A stretch of 49,663 nt of DNA from an uncultured Granulosicoccus sp. (GTDB taxonomy: Bacteria > Pseudomonadota > Gammaproteobacteria > Granulosicoccales > Granulosicoccaceae): the NCBI GenBank assembly GCA_937991945.1, contig CALKLO010000020.1, positions 1-49,663 of the forward strand. Direction: 5' to 3'. Positions 7,703 to 16,582 of the stretch are shown here, piece after piece; within the stretch, counting starts at the first letter, position 1, and every line of letters starts with the position of its first letter. Made by a program: the position numbers and the translations under genes. A model generated the notes under the pieces. That model saw only the letters and a list, made by a program, of their open reading frames with translations, did no database searches and was not told where the DNA came from.

Positions 7703-8398
7703 ATGCGAATTTTACTAGTCGAAGATGACACAGAGGCTGCGACCTATCTCGTCAAAGGACTGACAGAAAGCGGCCATATCGTTGAACATGCGGCAGATGG
7801 AGAACAAGGTTTACATATGGCGATCACTAATGCCTATGACTCCATGATCATCGATCGCATGCTGCCTAAGCGCGACGGTCTATCTATAATCGAAGAGCTA
7901 AGACGAATGGGCAACATGACGCCCGTGTTAATTCTTAGTGCTCTAGACAACGTTGATGAGCGTGTCACCGGGCTTAAAGCTGGTGGTGATGATTATCTGA
8001 CTAAGCCGTATCAGTTGAGTGAATTAACTGCTCGGCTTCAAGCGCTTACTCGCCGCGCTCAAACTGGCGTGCAGGGCACGGTCCTTCATGCAGGCGATTT
8101 GACGCTGGATTTAATCAAGCACAAGGTCACGCGTTCTGGTCGCAACATTAATTTGCAACCTCGTGAATTCCGCTTGCTCGAGTATTTAATGCAGCATACC
8201 GGTCAGGTAGTCACTCGCAGCATGTTGCTTGAAAACGTGTGGGACTACCACTTTGACCCGCAAACCAATGTCATAGATGTACAGATAAGTCGTCTACGCA
8301 GCAAAATTGATAAGGATTTTGACTCACCGTTACTACACACGGTGCGTGGTGCTGGATATAAATTGCAGGAAACATCCTCGATGGCAGACATACACTAG
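7703..8398 (+). CDS. OmpR-family response regulator
   Basis: This 231-residue protein has an N-terminal receiver domain (about 1-115) and a C-terminal winged-helix DNA-binding domain (about 130-225). The acidic pocket is Glu7-Asp8-Asp9. The phospho-acceptor is Asp51 (IIDRMLP). The switch residue is Ser79 and the conserved Lys is Lys101 in LTKPY. The end TVRGAGYKL is typical of the family. It is followed 120 bp later by a histidine kinase, its likely partner, and diverges from the DegP-like gene. The physiological signal is unknown; position suggests envelope stress or metal stress. Confidence 0.93.
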   Translation: MRILLVEDDTEAATYLVKGLTESGHIVEHAADGEQGLHMAITNAYDSMIIDRMLPKRDGLSIIEELRRMGNMTPVLILSALDNVDERVTGLKAGGDDYLTKPYQLSELTARLQALTRRAQTGVQGTVLHAGDLTLDLIKHKVTRSGRNINLQPREFRLLEYLMQHTGQVVTRSMLLENVWDYHFDPQTNVIDVQISRLRSKIDKDFDSPLLHTVRGAGYKLQETSSMADIH

Positions 8399-8417
8399 TT
8401 ACCAGCCATGAATGACA

Positions 8418-8454
8418 TACCGACACGGACGCAACTATCGCGCTCGTGTCGGTA
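8418..8454 (+). other. 10-bp hairpin between regulator and kinase
   Basis: TACCGACACG (8418-8427) and CGTGTCGGTA (8445-8454) form a perfect 10-bp stem with a 17-base loop in the 120-bp gap between regulator and kinase genes. No T-run follows. It may lower kinase expression, protect the regulator mRNA end, or be a dispersed palindromic repeat. Confidence 0.6.
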
Positions 8455-8518
8455 CCTTGAGAGTGTGCATGAGAGGCCGCTCTAGCAGCCGCTTTCGCAA
8501 AGGCGCTACACTACGCTT

Positions 8519-10036
8519 ATGCCGCCACTTTCCCTATCAAATTCAGAGCTAACACCTACGCCAACCAAGCCAGTTGGTAAGAGCGTTGCGTCGACAGCCT
8601 CTGACAATCGCAGACTTTTTAGAACATCTGCTTTTAGAATGTCGCTTATATACGCGACTCTGTTCAGCACACTGTCTGCTGCCACTCTTGGATTTATTTA
8701 CTGGTCCACCCGTGATCAAATTGAATCACAAGTGGATGCCAGGCTGAGGCTAGAAACTGACTACCTCATAAACCTATACAAGTCAGGCGCTCTGCCAGAA
8801 CTTCTGGAGGCTATTCAGCGTCGCAATCAAATTGATACCTACGGCCGATTTTACTATTTGGCCAACAACGATACCTCTAACGCTGCAAGCGAACAAACAG
8901 ATGAAGGACTGCCAATACGCCTGAAATCTATTCGCTCACACACAACTCAAAACATGGGTGACGTTGCTGATTTACCGCCTGGTAGCTCACGCGCTTTTAA
9001 CCCAGTACGAGTGGCAGAAACGCGGCTCTCTGACGGTTTAAAGCTCACCATAGGGCACGAAATAAGCGACGAGAAAGCGCTGCTTGACCATACGTTCGTT
9101 TTAGTTGCAGGCGCAACGGTACTAACCCTTCTGTTCTCGCTTATTGGTGGGTTATGGATTGGCACCAGTGTATTGAGGCGCATCGACTCTGTGAGTCGTA
9201 CTGCCTCAGAAATCATGAGCGGTGATTTATCACAGCGCCTATCTGTTACAGCCAGAGATGACGAATTTGATGAGATTTCGACCAAACTCAATCAGATGCT
9301 CAACCGTATTGAAGATCTGATGAAAAGCATGCAACAGGTGACCAACAATGTTGCCCACGACCTGCGAAGTCCGTTAACACGTCTGCGTAATCGCTTGGAA
9401 GTCACACTGCTCGAAGAACGAGACCCAGAGATCTATAGATCAGTCCTCGATGAAGCTATTGGCGATGCTGATAGCCTCATACAAACGTTTAACGCCATGC
9501 TAAGCATTGCACGTCTCGAGGCTGGAATAGACTCCGAAGAATGGAAAGAAACTCGTATAGGTGACTTAGCTGCTGAACTTGCTGAATTATACGAAGCCGT
9601 GGCTGAAGAAGAAGAAATGCTCACTTTTATTAGCGATATACGGGGCAATCCTTTATTCAATTGCAACCGTCACTTGATAGGGCAATTAGTCACGAACCTT
9701 CTAGATAACGCCATCAAGTACACACCACAACCGGGCACCGTTAGCTTAAGCATTGAAGGTAACGACAAAGAATTTACAATATCTGTATCCGATAGTGGAC
9801 CCGGCATCCCTGAGCATGAACGTGAACGCGTGCTGGAACGCTTTGTTCGATTAGAAAACGAACGCAACTCCCCCGGAAACGGACTTGGCCTAAGCTTAGT
9901 TCAAGCAATTGCCAGATTGCATTCAACCAAGCTGGTGCTTTCGGATAATAAGCCAGGCTTAAAAGTGAGCGTGACTTTCACAAAGAAAAACCTTCCAGAA
10001 GCCCGTTCGACAAAAGTTGCTCAAATTCGTCTATAG
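8519..10036 (+). CDS. sensor histidine kinase
   Basis: This 505-residue inner-membrane kinase has a cytoplasmic N-terminus of about 40 residues, then TM1 (about 41-62), a periplasmic sensor region (about 63-188) and TM2 (about 192-215). A HAMP domain follows (about 216-270), then the dimerisation domain with phospho-accepting His280 in NVAHDLRSPLTR. The ATPase domain shows the N box NLLDNAIKYTP, the G1 box DSGPGIP and the G2 box GNGLGLSLVQ. All boxes needed for activity are present. It follows the OmpR-type regulator in the same direction and is the presumed cognate kinase. The ligand is not predictable from sequence. Confidence 0.93.
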   Translation: MPPLSLSNSELTPTPTKPVGKSVASTASDNRRLFRTSAFRMSLIYATLFSTLSAATLGFIYWSTRDQIESQVDARLRLETDYLINLYKSGALPELLEAIQRRNQIDTYGRFYYLANNDTSNAASEQTDEGLPIRLKSIRSHTTQNMGDVADLPPGSSRAFNPVRVAETRLSDGLKLTIGHEISDEKALLDHTFVLVAGATVLTLLFSLIGGLWIGTSVLRRIDSVSRTASEIMSGDLSQRLSVTARDDEFDEISTKLNQMLNRIEDLMKSMQQVTNNVAHDLRSPLTRLRNRLEVTLLEERDPEIYRSVLDEAIGDADSLIQTFNAMLSIARLEAGIDSEEWKETRIGDLAAELAELYEAVAEEEEMLTFISDIRGNPLFNCNRHLIGQLVTNLLDNAIKYTPQPGTVSLSIEGNDKEFTISVSDSGPGIPEHERERVLERFVRLENERNSPGNGLGLSLVQAIARLHSTKLVLSDNKPGLKVSVTFTKKNLPEARSTKVAQIRL

Positions 10037-10073
10037 CCATTGTCGCTTGCCGAAGGCATCGTGGCGTTGGAGA

Positions 10074-10092
10074 ACTTAACGCACTGTTAAGT
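10074..10092. other. hairpin at convergent gene ends
   Basis: ACTTAAC (10074-10080) pairs with GTTAAGT (10086-10092) across the stop codon of the leftward gene. There is no T-run on either strand, so it is at most a weak terminator. Confidence 0.35.
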
Positions 10093-10564
10093 CCATTTCC
10101 AAAATAATTTTTTCGCCCTGTAGAACCTTCCACGCCCACAATGTTTTGGAATTGGGCACTGTTGGCGCAATGTCGAGTTGTATATCGCTACCGCGCTCTA
10201 GAGCTTGAAGCTGAGACAGCTGTTCTGGGCGAAAACGGATCCCACGTGTTTTGCCGGCTTGCTCAATCCATAGGTAGTGTCGCCCTTTAGAACCTGACTT
10301 AACCACTGAAAAACCAGTAAATACACCTGAGACCTGCTGACTCTCTGAATGTATGGGCACTCCTTGATTTTGCTCCGACTCACCCTGGTAATAAAAATAC
10401 AACCCCACAACCAGCATAATCACTGGTAATGCGGTCAGAATCGAGTGAATCGGATTCTTATCTTTAACAACATAGACATCGTTAGGGTCAGCTGGCGGCG
10501 GCCAGCTGTAACGCTCTTTTTTAGCCACCTTAACGACGGACTGAGCAGGCTTTTTTTCACGCAC
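10076..10564 (-). CDS. hypothetical single-pass membrane protein
   Basis: This 162-residue protein is not recognised. The first 40 residues are basic and Pro-rich. One transmembrane helix follows at about 42-60. A predicted beta-rich periplasmic domain (about 75-160) then includes YLWIEQAGKTRGIRF. The ATG lies 20 bp after the manC stop, so it is the last gene of the GDP-sugar operon. A link to surface polysaccharide is suggested by position only. Confidence 0.6.
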   Translation of the reverse strand: MREKKPAQSVVKVAKKERYSWPPPADPNDVYVVKDKNPIHSILTALPVIMLVVGLYFYYQGESEQNQGVPIHSESQQVSGVFTGFSVVKSGSKGRHYLWIEQAGKTRGIRFRPEQLSQLQALERGSDIQLDIAPTVPNSKTLWAWKVLQGEKIILEMDLTVR

Positions 10565-10584
10565 CGATGAATTTACTCATCTCG

Positions 10585-12018
10585 CTATGCTCGGCCATAG
10601 TTATCGCCAACTCTAACAATATCGTCTTCACCTAAATATGAGCCCGTTTGTACCTCAATGAGCTCCAACGGGATAGTCCCCGGATTATGCAACCGATGCA
10701 TAGTACCTAAAGGAATATACGTTGACTCATTTTCAGTGAGCAGTAGTTCTTCATCACCATTTACCACCACGGCTGTACCTTTCACGACAACCCAATGCTC
10801 TGAACGATGAAAATGTTTTTGCAGCGAAAGCTTCGCACCCGGTTTAACGCTGATTCGCTTCACTTGAAAACGAGGGTGTAGCTTAAGCGACTCATAATGC
10901 CCCCACGGTCGGTAACAGGTTGTGTGACTGATGAGTTCTTGGCGATTTTGCGACTGCAAAAATTGTATGGCCTCTTTAATACTCTGTGCACTCGAGTGAT
11001 CAATAACGAGTACAGCGTCTGATGTTTCTATAACAGAGAGGTTTTCAGTACCCAATGCCACGACTAAACGATCGCTTGAGTGCAAGTACGTATTAACGGT
11101 GTTGTGATGCAACACATCACCGACACCTGAGTTACCGTGCTCGTCTTTATCACGTATCTGATGTACCGCATCCCAGCTTCCAACATCAGACCAACCAGAA
11201 TCATAAGGCAACACGACAACGTTATCGGCGTTTTCCATAACACCCACATCAATAGAGATGTTGTCACATTGAGTGAACGCATCAGAGTCCGCACGAAGAA
11301 AATCTAGATCTCCAACGGCACCGTCTATCGCGTTCTTAGTGTGCATGTGAATATTAGGTTGATACAACTTCAAGGCATTTAAAAACACAGACGCTTTGAA
11401 TATGAAAATGCCTGCGTTCCAGTAACACTGGTTGGATGCTATAAGTTCGTTCGCTTTAGCCTCGTTTGGTTTTTCAACAAACTGACTAACCAATTTAGCA
11501 CCAGAGTCAAAACCTGGCACAACATCGCCGCTCGTAATATAGCCATATCCTGTTGCAGGAGAGGTCGGCTTTATACCTAACGTGACTAGATGATCTGCAT
11601 TGGCAAGCTCTACAGCATTGGCAATAACTGCGCGCAAACTCGCATCGTCTTCTATGACATGGTCAGCGGGCAGCACAACCATAACAGCATCCGGATTGAC
11701 ACTCATTGCCTGCCACGCGGCAAGCGCTATTGCCGGAGCAGTATTTCTGGCAACTGGCTCCAAGATGATAGTGGCTTCATTAACATTGATAGCTTGGAGT
11801 TGCTCTGCGGTCAGAAACCGGTGCGAATCCGAACATACCACTATGGGCTCACCAACACCTGCTCCTTTGAAACGAGAAACAGTGGCCTGCAGTAGCGATT
11901 CATTTTCACCAAATGTTAGGAATTGCTTAGGAAAATCTTGACGCGACAAGGGCCATAATCGAGTGCCAGAACCACCGGCAATAATTACTGGTGTATAGGT
12001 TCCCGTTGTATGTTTCAT
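10585..12018 (-). CDS. manC: mannose-1-phosphate guanylyltransferase / mannose-6-phosphate isomerase
   Basis: This 477-residue bifunctional enzyme makes GDP-mannose from mannose-1-phosphate and GTP and interconverts fructose-6-P and mannose-6-P. The nucleotidyltransferase signature GGSGTRLWPLSR is at about residues 15-26 and FVEKP at about 181-185. The C-terminal cupin isomerase domain (about 360-470) has QKHFHRSEHWVVV with its metal-binding His residues. The length is normal for the two-domain AlgA/ManC/CpsB type. It lies 21 bp after fcl, so the operon supplies both GDP-mannose and the two enzymes that turn it into GDP-L-fucose. Confidence 0.95.
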   Translation of the reverse strand: MKHTTGTYTPVIIAGGSGTRLWPLSRQDFPKQFLTFGENESLLQATVSRFKGAGVGEPIVVCSDSHRFLTAEQLQAINVNEATIILEPVARNTAPAIALAAWQAMSVNPDAVMVVLPADHVIEDDASLRAVIANAVELANADHLVTLGIKPTSPATGYGYITSGDVVPGFDSGAKLVSQFVEKPNEAKANELIASNQCYWNAGIFIFKASVFLNALKLYQPNIHMHTKNAIDGAVGDLDFLRADSDAFTQCDNISIDVGVMENADNVVVLPYDSGWSDVGSWDAVHQIRDKDEHGNSGVGDVLHHNTVNTYLHSSDRLVVALGTENLSVIETSDAVLVIDHSSAQSIKEAIQFLQSQNRQELISHTTCYRPWGHYESLKLHPRFQVKRISVKPGAKLSLQKHFHRSEHWVVVKGTAVVVNGDEELLLTENESTYIPLGTMHRLHNPGTIPLELIEVQTGSYLGEDDIVRVGDNYGRA

Positions 12019-12039
12019 TGTATTGATATCCAGTAAAAA

Positions 12040-13017
12040 TTAATGTTCGTTGGCCAAGTACCAATTGCAAGCCTCTTCCAGACCTTCTCGAAGCCCAATA
12101 GTATGCACCCAACCCAGACCCTGCACACGTGACACATCCAGCTGCTTACGCATTGTCCCGTCTGGTCTTTCAGTATCGAAAACCAGTCGGCCCGAAAAAT
12201 TAAAAATAGACGCTATTTCTTGAGCCAGCTCTCCTATGGAGCAATCCACACCTGTACCCACATTAATATGCGAACACCGATCAGATATAACTGATTCATA
12301 GTTTGTCTTAGCAATATTCATGACGTGCACGCTAGCTGCGGCCATATCGTCAACATGTAGAAACTCACGACGCGGATTTCCAGACCCCCAAATCACGACC
12401 TCTTCCTGCCCAGTCTTAACTGCATCGTGAAATCTTCGGATCATTCCGGGCACAACGTGGGAATTTTCCGGATGATAATTGTCACCAGGACCATAGAGGT
12501 TAGTTGGCATAACACTTCTAAAATCTGCGCCATGCTGGCGACGGTACGCCTCACACATTTTTATACCGGCAATTTTAGCAATGGCGTATTGCTCGTTAGT
12601 GGGCTCAAGCACCCCCGTCAACAGTTGTTCTTCGCGAATGGGCTGTGCAGTCTCTCTAGGATAGATACAAGAAGAGCCTAAAAATAGCAGTCGGCTAACA
12701 TTAGAATTGAAAGCCTCGCCAATCACATGTAACTGGATGGCCAGGTTATCCATAATAAAGTCGGCTGGATACGTATTGTTAGCGTGTATACCGCCTACTT
12801 TCGCCGCAGCCAAATAGACCTCATCAATATTCTGTGCAGCAAAAAATTGTTTCACAGCAGACTGATTCAGTAGATCCAGCTCACTGCGTGAACGAACAAT
12901 GAGCTCTACAGAATCGTCAATAGCTAACAGACGACACAGGGCGCTACCGACCATGCCGTTATGGCCAGCGACGAATACTCTTTTCTTAGTCCTTGGATTC
13001 ACCGGCGACTCACTCAT
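12040..13017 (-). CDS. fcl: GDP-L-fucose synthase
   Basis: This 325-residue short-chain dehydrogenase-like enzyme epimerises and reduces GDP-4-keto-6-deoxymannose to GDP-L-fucose with NADPH. The Rossmann motif [10 protein letters not shown] lies near the N-terminus. The catalytic Tyr and Lys are in [15 protein letters not shown] supplies the Ser and Cys expected in the family. I chose the ATG at 13017, in ATGAGTGA, which overlaps the end of gmd by 8 bases and indicates translational coupling. The frame is open 21 bases further upstream, but that start has no support. Confidence 0.94.
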   Translation of the reverse strand: MSESPVNPRTKKRVFVAGHNGMVGSALCRLLAIDDSVELIVRSRSELDLLNQSAVKQFFAAQNIDEVYLAAAKVGGIHANNTYPADFIMDNLAIQLHVIGEAFNSNVSRLLFLGSSCIYPRETAQPIREEQLLTGVLEPTNEQYAIAKIAGIKMCEAYRRQHGADFRSVMPTNLYGPGDNYHPENSHVVPGMIRRFHDAVKTGQEEVVIWGSGNPRREFLHVDDMAAASVHVMNIAKTNYESVISDRCSHINVGTGVDCSIGELAQEIASIFNFSGRLVFDTERPDGTMRKQLDVSRVQGLGWVHTIGLREGLEEACNWYLANEH

Positions 13018-14131
13018 TATCAGCGACTGGAACAGCATAACCGTGTTCTTTTAGCAGCCTGTGTTTTCGCGCCTGATTTAAATCAGCTTCGACCATTTCA
13101 CGACACATATCTTCAGCCGTTATCTCCGGCATCCACCCTAATTCTTTGTTGGCACGCGAAGCATCACCCAACAACGTCTCCACTTCTGCGGGCCTAAAGT
13201 ATCTAGGATCAACCCGAACAAGAACATCACCCACATTCACTTTCACATCAGCATCGGAGGCGATAGAGGACACAATGCCTACTTCGTCTACTCCACTCCC
13301 TTCATAACTCAGCGTGATACCTAATGCAGCGGCACTCCAACTGACAAAATCTCTAACCGAGTACTGTTTTCCTGTGGCGATCACGTAATCGACAGCGTTA
13401 GCTTGTTGCAGCATCATCCACTGCATACGAACGTAGTCTTTCGCGTGCCCCCAATCTCTGAGTGCATCCATATTCCCAAGAAACAAACACTCGTCCAACC
13501 CTTGCGAAATATTGGCTAGTCCGCGAGTAATTTTTCGCGTGACAAACGTCTCACCTCGGCGCGGCGATTCGTGATTGAAAAGGATGCCGTTGCAAGCGTA
13601 GAGGCCATAAGACTCTCGATAATTTACGGTAATCCAATACGCATACAATTTGGCACACGCGTAGGGTGAGCGCGGATAAAACGGTGTACTTTCTTTTTGA
13701 GGTATTTCTTGCACCAGCCCAAAAAGCTCCGACGTCGACGCCTGATAGAATCGTGTTTTTTTCTCCATCTTTAAAAAACGGATAGCTTCTAATAGTCGCA
13801 GCGTACCCAATCCATCGACATCTGCGGTGTATTCTGGAGAATCAAAACTGACCGCTACATGAGACTGTGCACCCAAGTTGTATATTTCATCAGGCTGTAC
13901 TTGGCTAACAATACGCGTCAAATTCGAAGCATCTGAAAGATCTCCGTAGTGTAAAAACAAACGCTGGTTTTTATCTTGCACATCTTGATAGATGTGATCG
14001 ATACGGTCAGTATTCAGCGACGATGATCGACGCTTAATACCGTGAACGTCATATCCTTTTTCCAATAACAGTTCGGCCAGATAAGACCCATCCTGCCCTG
14101 TTATACCCGTGATTAAAGCAACCTTATTCAT
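13010..14131 (-). CDS. gmd: GDP-mannose 4,6-dehydratase
   Basis: This 373-residue NAD(P)-dependent dehydratase converts GDP-D-mannose to GDP-4-keto-6-deoxy-D-mannose, the first step to GDP-L-fucose. The cofactor motif [10 protein letters not shown] is at about residues 8-17. The active-site Thr-Ser-Glu is in STSELFG, and the Tyr/Lys pair is in [26 protein letters not shown] is highly diagnostic. The length matches E. coli Gmd. It sits 35 bp downstream of yicC and overlaps fcl. The product could also feed D-rhamnose or perosamine, but the adjacent fcl makes L-fucose most likely. Confidence 0.96.
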   Translation of the reverse strand: MNKVALITGITGQDGSYLAELLLEKGYDVHGIKRRSSSLNTDRIDHIYQDVQDKNQRLFLHYGDLSDASNLTRIVSQVQPDEIYNLGAQSHVAVSFDSPEYTADVDGLGTLRLLEAIRFLKMEKKTRFYQASTSELFGLVQEIPQKESTPFYPRSPYACAKLYAYWITVNYRESYGLYACNGILFNHESPRRGETFVTRKITRGLANISQGLDECLFLGNMDALRDWGHAKDYVRMQWMMLQQANAVDYVIATGKQYSVRDFVSWSAAALGITLSYEGSGVDEVGIVSSIASDADVKVNVGDVLVRVDPRYFRPAEVETLLGDASRANKELGWMPEITAEDMCREMVEADLNQARKHRLLKEHGYAVPVADNE

Positions 14132-14166
14132 AGGATGTTATTTCGAGCTGGTTCACGATGATGATC

Positions 14167-15033
14167 TCATTCAATGTTTTGTACCTGTTCCCGCATTTGT
14201 TCGATAAGTACTTTCATATCCACGGTAACGTTGGTAGTCACGCTATCTGCAGATTTAGCCCCCAACGTATTGGCTTCACGATTAAATTCTTGCATCAAAA
14301 AATCAAGACGCCGACCAACGGGCTCACTTCGCGTTAAAGCTTTCGCAAGCTCTGTTGCGTGTCCATCGAGACGATCCAACTCTTCATCAACATCCAGCCG
14401 TTGCGCAGCATAAACCAGTTCTTGCTCCATGCGAGATTCATCACGTGTTGCAGATAACTGGCTCAGTTTCGTTTCCCATTTTTCTCTCTGCCGCTCGAGC
14501 ACCGTTGGCCGAAGCTTGCGAATATCAGACACTAGCCCCTGCACCAATACATTCTTGGCAATCAGCAGTTCAGATATCTGGCTACCTTCTCGCTCTCGTG
14601 TTGCCACAAAGTCAGCCAGCGCCTGCTCAAAGCAATTCAAGGCATCACCTGCCAACGCTTTCTCAGAGCTATCGATCGTCTGCAGCACACCCGGCCATTG
14701 CAAAACCCTCAACGGGTCGATTGAAGCTTGCACACCGGTTAGCGTTGACACTTTGATTGCCGCTTCCGTTAATTGGGCCAACAAGACCTCATTGATCTCG
14801 AAGCGGTGATTCTCGGATGAGATTTGCTTATGACTGACCGAGACGTCAATTTTGCCGCGATGTAACACTGATGTGATTTTCTCGCGAATCGCAGGCTCCA
14901 GTGAACGCAATGAATCTGGCAATCGGATAGATATGTCCAGATAACGGTGATTAACAGCTCTAAGCTCACACACCAGTTCATAGCTTTCCAACTTCAGGCT
15001 GCTACGCCCGTAGGCGGTCATACTGCGCAACAT
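14167..15033 (-). CDS. yicC: YicC-family endoribonuclease
   Basis: This 288-residue protein is a YicC family member, a conserved endoribonuclease linked to sRNA and mRNA decay. Diagnostic pieces are MLRSMTAYGR at the N-terminus, RAVNHRYLDISIRLP, and the C-terminal GRRLDFLMQEFNREANTLGAKS. I use the ATG at 15033 because it gives the family N-terminus; a TTG 18 bases upstream is also open. It diverges from rph, a common arrangement, and here also heads the gmd-fcl-manC cluster. Confidence 0.93.
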   Translation of the reverse strand: MLRSMTAYGRSSLKLESYELVCELRAVNHRYLDISIRLPDSLRSLEPAIREKITSVLHRGKIDVSVSHKQISSENHRFEINEVLLAQLTEAAIKVSTLTGVQASIDPLRVLQWPGVLQTIDSSEKALAGDALNCFEQALADFVATREREGSQISELLIAKNVLVQGLVSDIRKLRPTVLERQREKWETKLSQLSATRDESRMEQELVYAAQRLDVDEELDRLDGHATELAKALTRSEPVGRRLDFLMQEFNREANTLGAKSADSVTTNVTVDMKVLIEQMREQVQNIE

Positions 15034-15115
15034 AATGGGGCGGTTTCTCAAAACTGCGGATTAGCGCCTAATTTACACGATAGTTAAAATCTGCAAAGTA
15101 CAAATAGCGTGAAGA

Positions 15116-15137
15116 AGAGTATGAGCAGGTATACTCT
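15116..15137. promoter_or_regulatory. inverted repeat in the yicC/rph divergent region
   Basis: AGAGTAT (15116-15122) and ATACTCT (15131-15137) flank an 8-base spacer. The nested GCAG and CTGC overlap a -10-like TATACT. This could be an operator shared by the two divergent genes. Confidence 0.35.
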
Positions 15138-15198
15138 GCCGCCCTTGGACTCGTACGCTGTCCACTCTCATTTCATATCACAACTGAAGGACTTATCC

Positions 15199-15915
15199 AT
15201 GCGACCCAGCGGAAGAGCAACAGATGAGCTTCGTGAAGTGTCATTTCAGAGACATTTTACCAAGCACGCTGCAGGATCCACGCTTATCGCAATGGGCGAT
15301 ACGAAGGTTTTGTGTACAGCGAGTATCGACAACCGGACGCCACCTTGGCTCAAAGGAACGGGTAGTGGTTGGGTAACAGCCGAGTACGGCATGCTGCCGG
15401 GTGCTACCCATACTCGTGCCAGACGCGAAGCAGCCTCAGGCAAGCAGAGCGGTAGAACTCAGGAAATTCAACGACTCATTGGACGCTCCTTGCGAGCTGC
15501 AATTGACCTTGAGGCATTAGGTGAGCGCACCATCACTATCGATTGTGACGTTATTCAAGCAGACGGTGGAACGCGCACAGCCTCCATAACAGGCGCTTAC
15601 GTATCACTATGCGATGCGATTAACCAGCTAATGAAGGAACGCAAGATCAAACGCAATCCTATCCATGGCCATGTGGCGGCAATTTCTGTGGGTATTTTCA
15701 ACGGCGAACCCGTCCTAGACCTGGACTACGCTGAAGACTCTAACGCTGAAACTGACATGAACGTCGTTATGAACGAAGCAGGTGGGTTCATTGAAATCCA
15801 AGGAACCGCGGAAGGCCATGCATTCAGAGAGACTGAACTTCAGGACATGCTAAACCATGCAAAACACGGAATAACGCAACTGGTCAGTATGCAACGAGCT
15901 GCTCTAGAGTCGTAA
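15199..15915 (+). CDS. rph: ribonuclease PH
   Basis: This 238-residue phosphorolytic 3'-5' exoribonuclease trims tRNA 3' ends and degrades RNA, releasing nucleoside diphosphates. The ATG at 15199 gives the family N-terminus [12 protein letters not shown] and has GAAGGA upstream. The frame is open 90 bases earlier, but that extension is not expected. Diagnostic segments include [31 protein letters not shown], and [19 protein letters not shown] with the phosphate and metal-site Asp residues. The length equals the usual 238-239. rdgB follows, as in many gammaproteobacteria. Confidence 0.96.
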   Translation: MRPSGRATDELREVSFQRHFTKHAAGSTLIAMGDTKVLCTASIDNRTPPWLKGTGSGWVTAEYGMLPGATHTRARREAASGKQSGRTQEIQRLIGRSLRAAIDLEALGERTITIDCDVIQADGGTRTASITGAYVSLCDAINQLMKERKIKRNPIHGHVAAISVGIFNGEPVLDLDYAEDSNAETDMNVVMNEAGGFIEIQGTAEGHAFRETELQDMLNHAKHGITQLVSMQRAALES

Positions 15916-15964
15916 ATCGACCCTAGCATCTGCCATAACATCACCGGAACCGGGAAATTTGCCC

Positions 15965-16582
15965 ATGGATAAAATCGTCTTTGCAAGCGCCAACCCAGGC
16001 AAAATCAAGGAGCTTCACGATCTTCTGAGCCCGTTGAATTTATCGGTTGTTGCCCAAGGCCAATTTTCTATTGAATCGGTTGACGAAACAGCACACACAT
16101 TCGTAGAAAACGCCCTACTTAAGGCTAGGCATGCCTCTAGCGTCTCAGGGCTTCCTGCGATTGCGGACGATTCAGGGCTTGAAGTTGACTATCTGAAAGG
16201 CGCCCCTGGGCTGTATTCAGCACGTCACGCAGAACGCCATGGCAAGGGTAGCGGCGATGTTGCTAATTATGAGTTTTTACTCGAGCAACTCAAGGACATA
16301 CCTGACGGGGAAAGAACTGCACGCTTTCGCAGCGTGGTCGTCTATCTTCGGCATGAGTTCGATCCGTCGCCCATTATTGCAGAGGGCACTTGGGATGGAC
16401 ATATTTTGCACGCCACAGAAGGTGACGGTGGTTTTGGCTATGACCCGGTATTCTGCAACCACGACACAAATACTGCAGCCGCACTCCTCGACTCAGCAAC
16501 CAAGAATCGTTTGAGCCATCGTGGTAAAGCCATAGCTCTTATGGTTGAACAGCTCGCTGCTCGAAAATCAGCATCACAATGA
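15965..16582 (+). CDS. rdgB: dITP/XTP pyrophosphatase
   Basis: This 205-residue Ham1/RdgB-family enzyme hydrolyses dITP, dXTP and XTP to monophosphates so that deaminated purines do not enter DNA or RNA. Motifs are FASANPGKIKEL near the N-terminus, AIADDSGLEVD with the catalytic Asp, PGLYSARHA, and GDGGFGYDPVF followed by LSHRGKA. The ATG at 15965 is preferred over a TTG six bases earlier. The last four bases, ATGA, overlap the start of hemW. Confidence 0.95.
   Translation: MDKIVFASANPGKIKELHDLLSPLNLSVVAQGQFSIESVDETAHTFVENALLKARHASSVSGLPAIADDSGLEVDYLKGAPGLYSARHAERHGKGSGDVANYEFLLEQLKDIPDGERTARFRSVVVYLRHEFDPSPIIAEGTWDGHILHATEGDGGFGYDPVFCNHDTNTAAALLDSATKNRLSHRGKAIALMVEQLAARKSASQ

Noticed and set aside
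11590-11941. frames opposite manC
   Set aside because: Shadow frames of a strongly conserved enzyme gene; no independent evidence of coding.
14355-14809. two long frames opposite yicC
   Set aside because: Both are antisense to a well-recognised conserved gene, and their proteins have no coherent motif.
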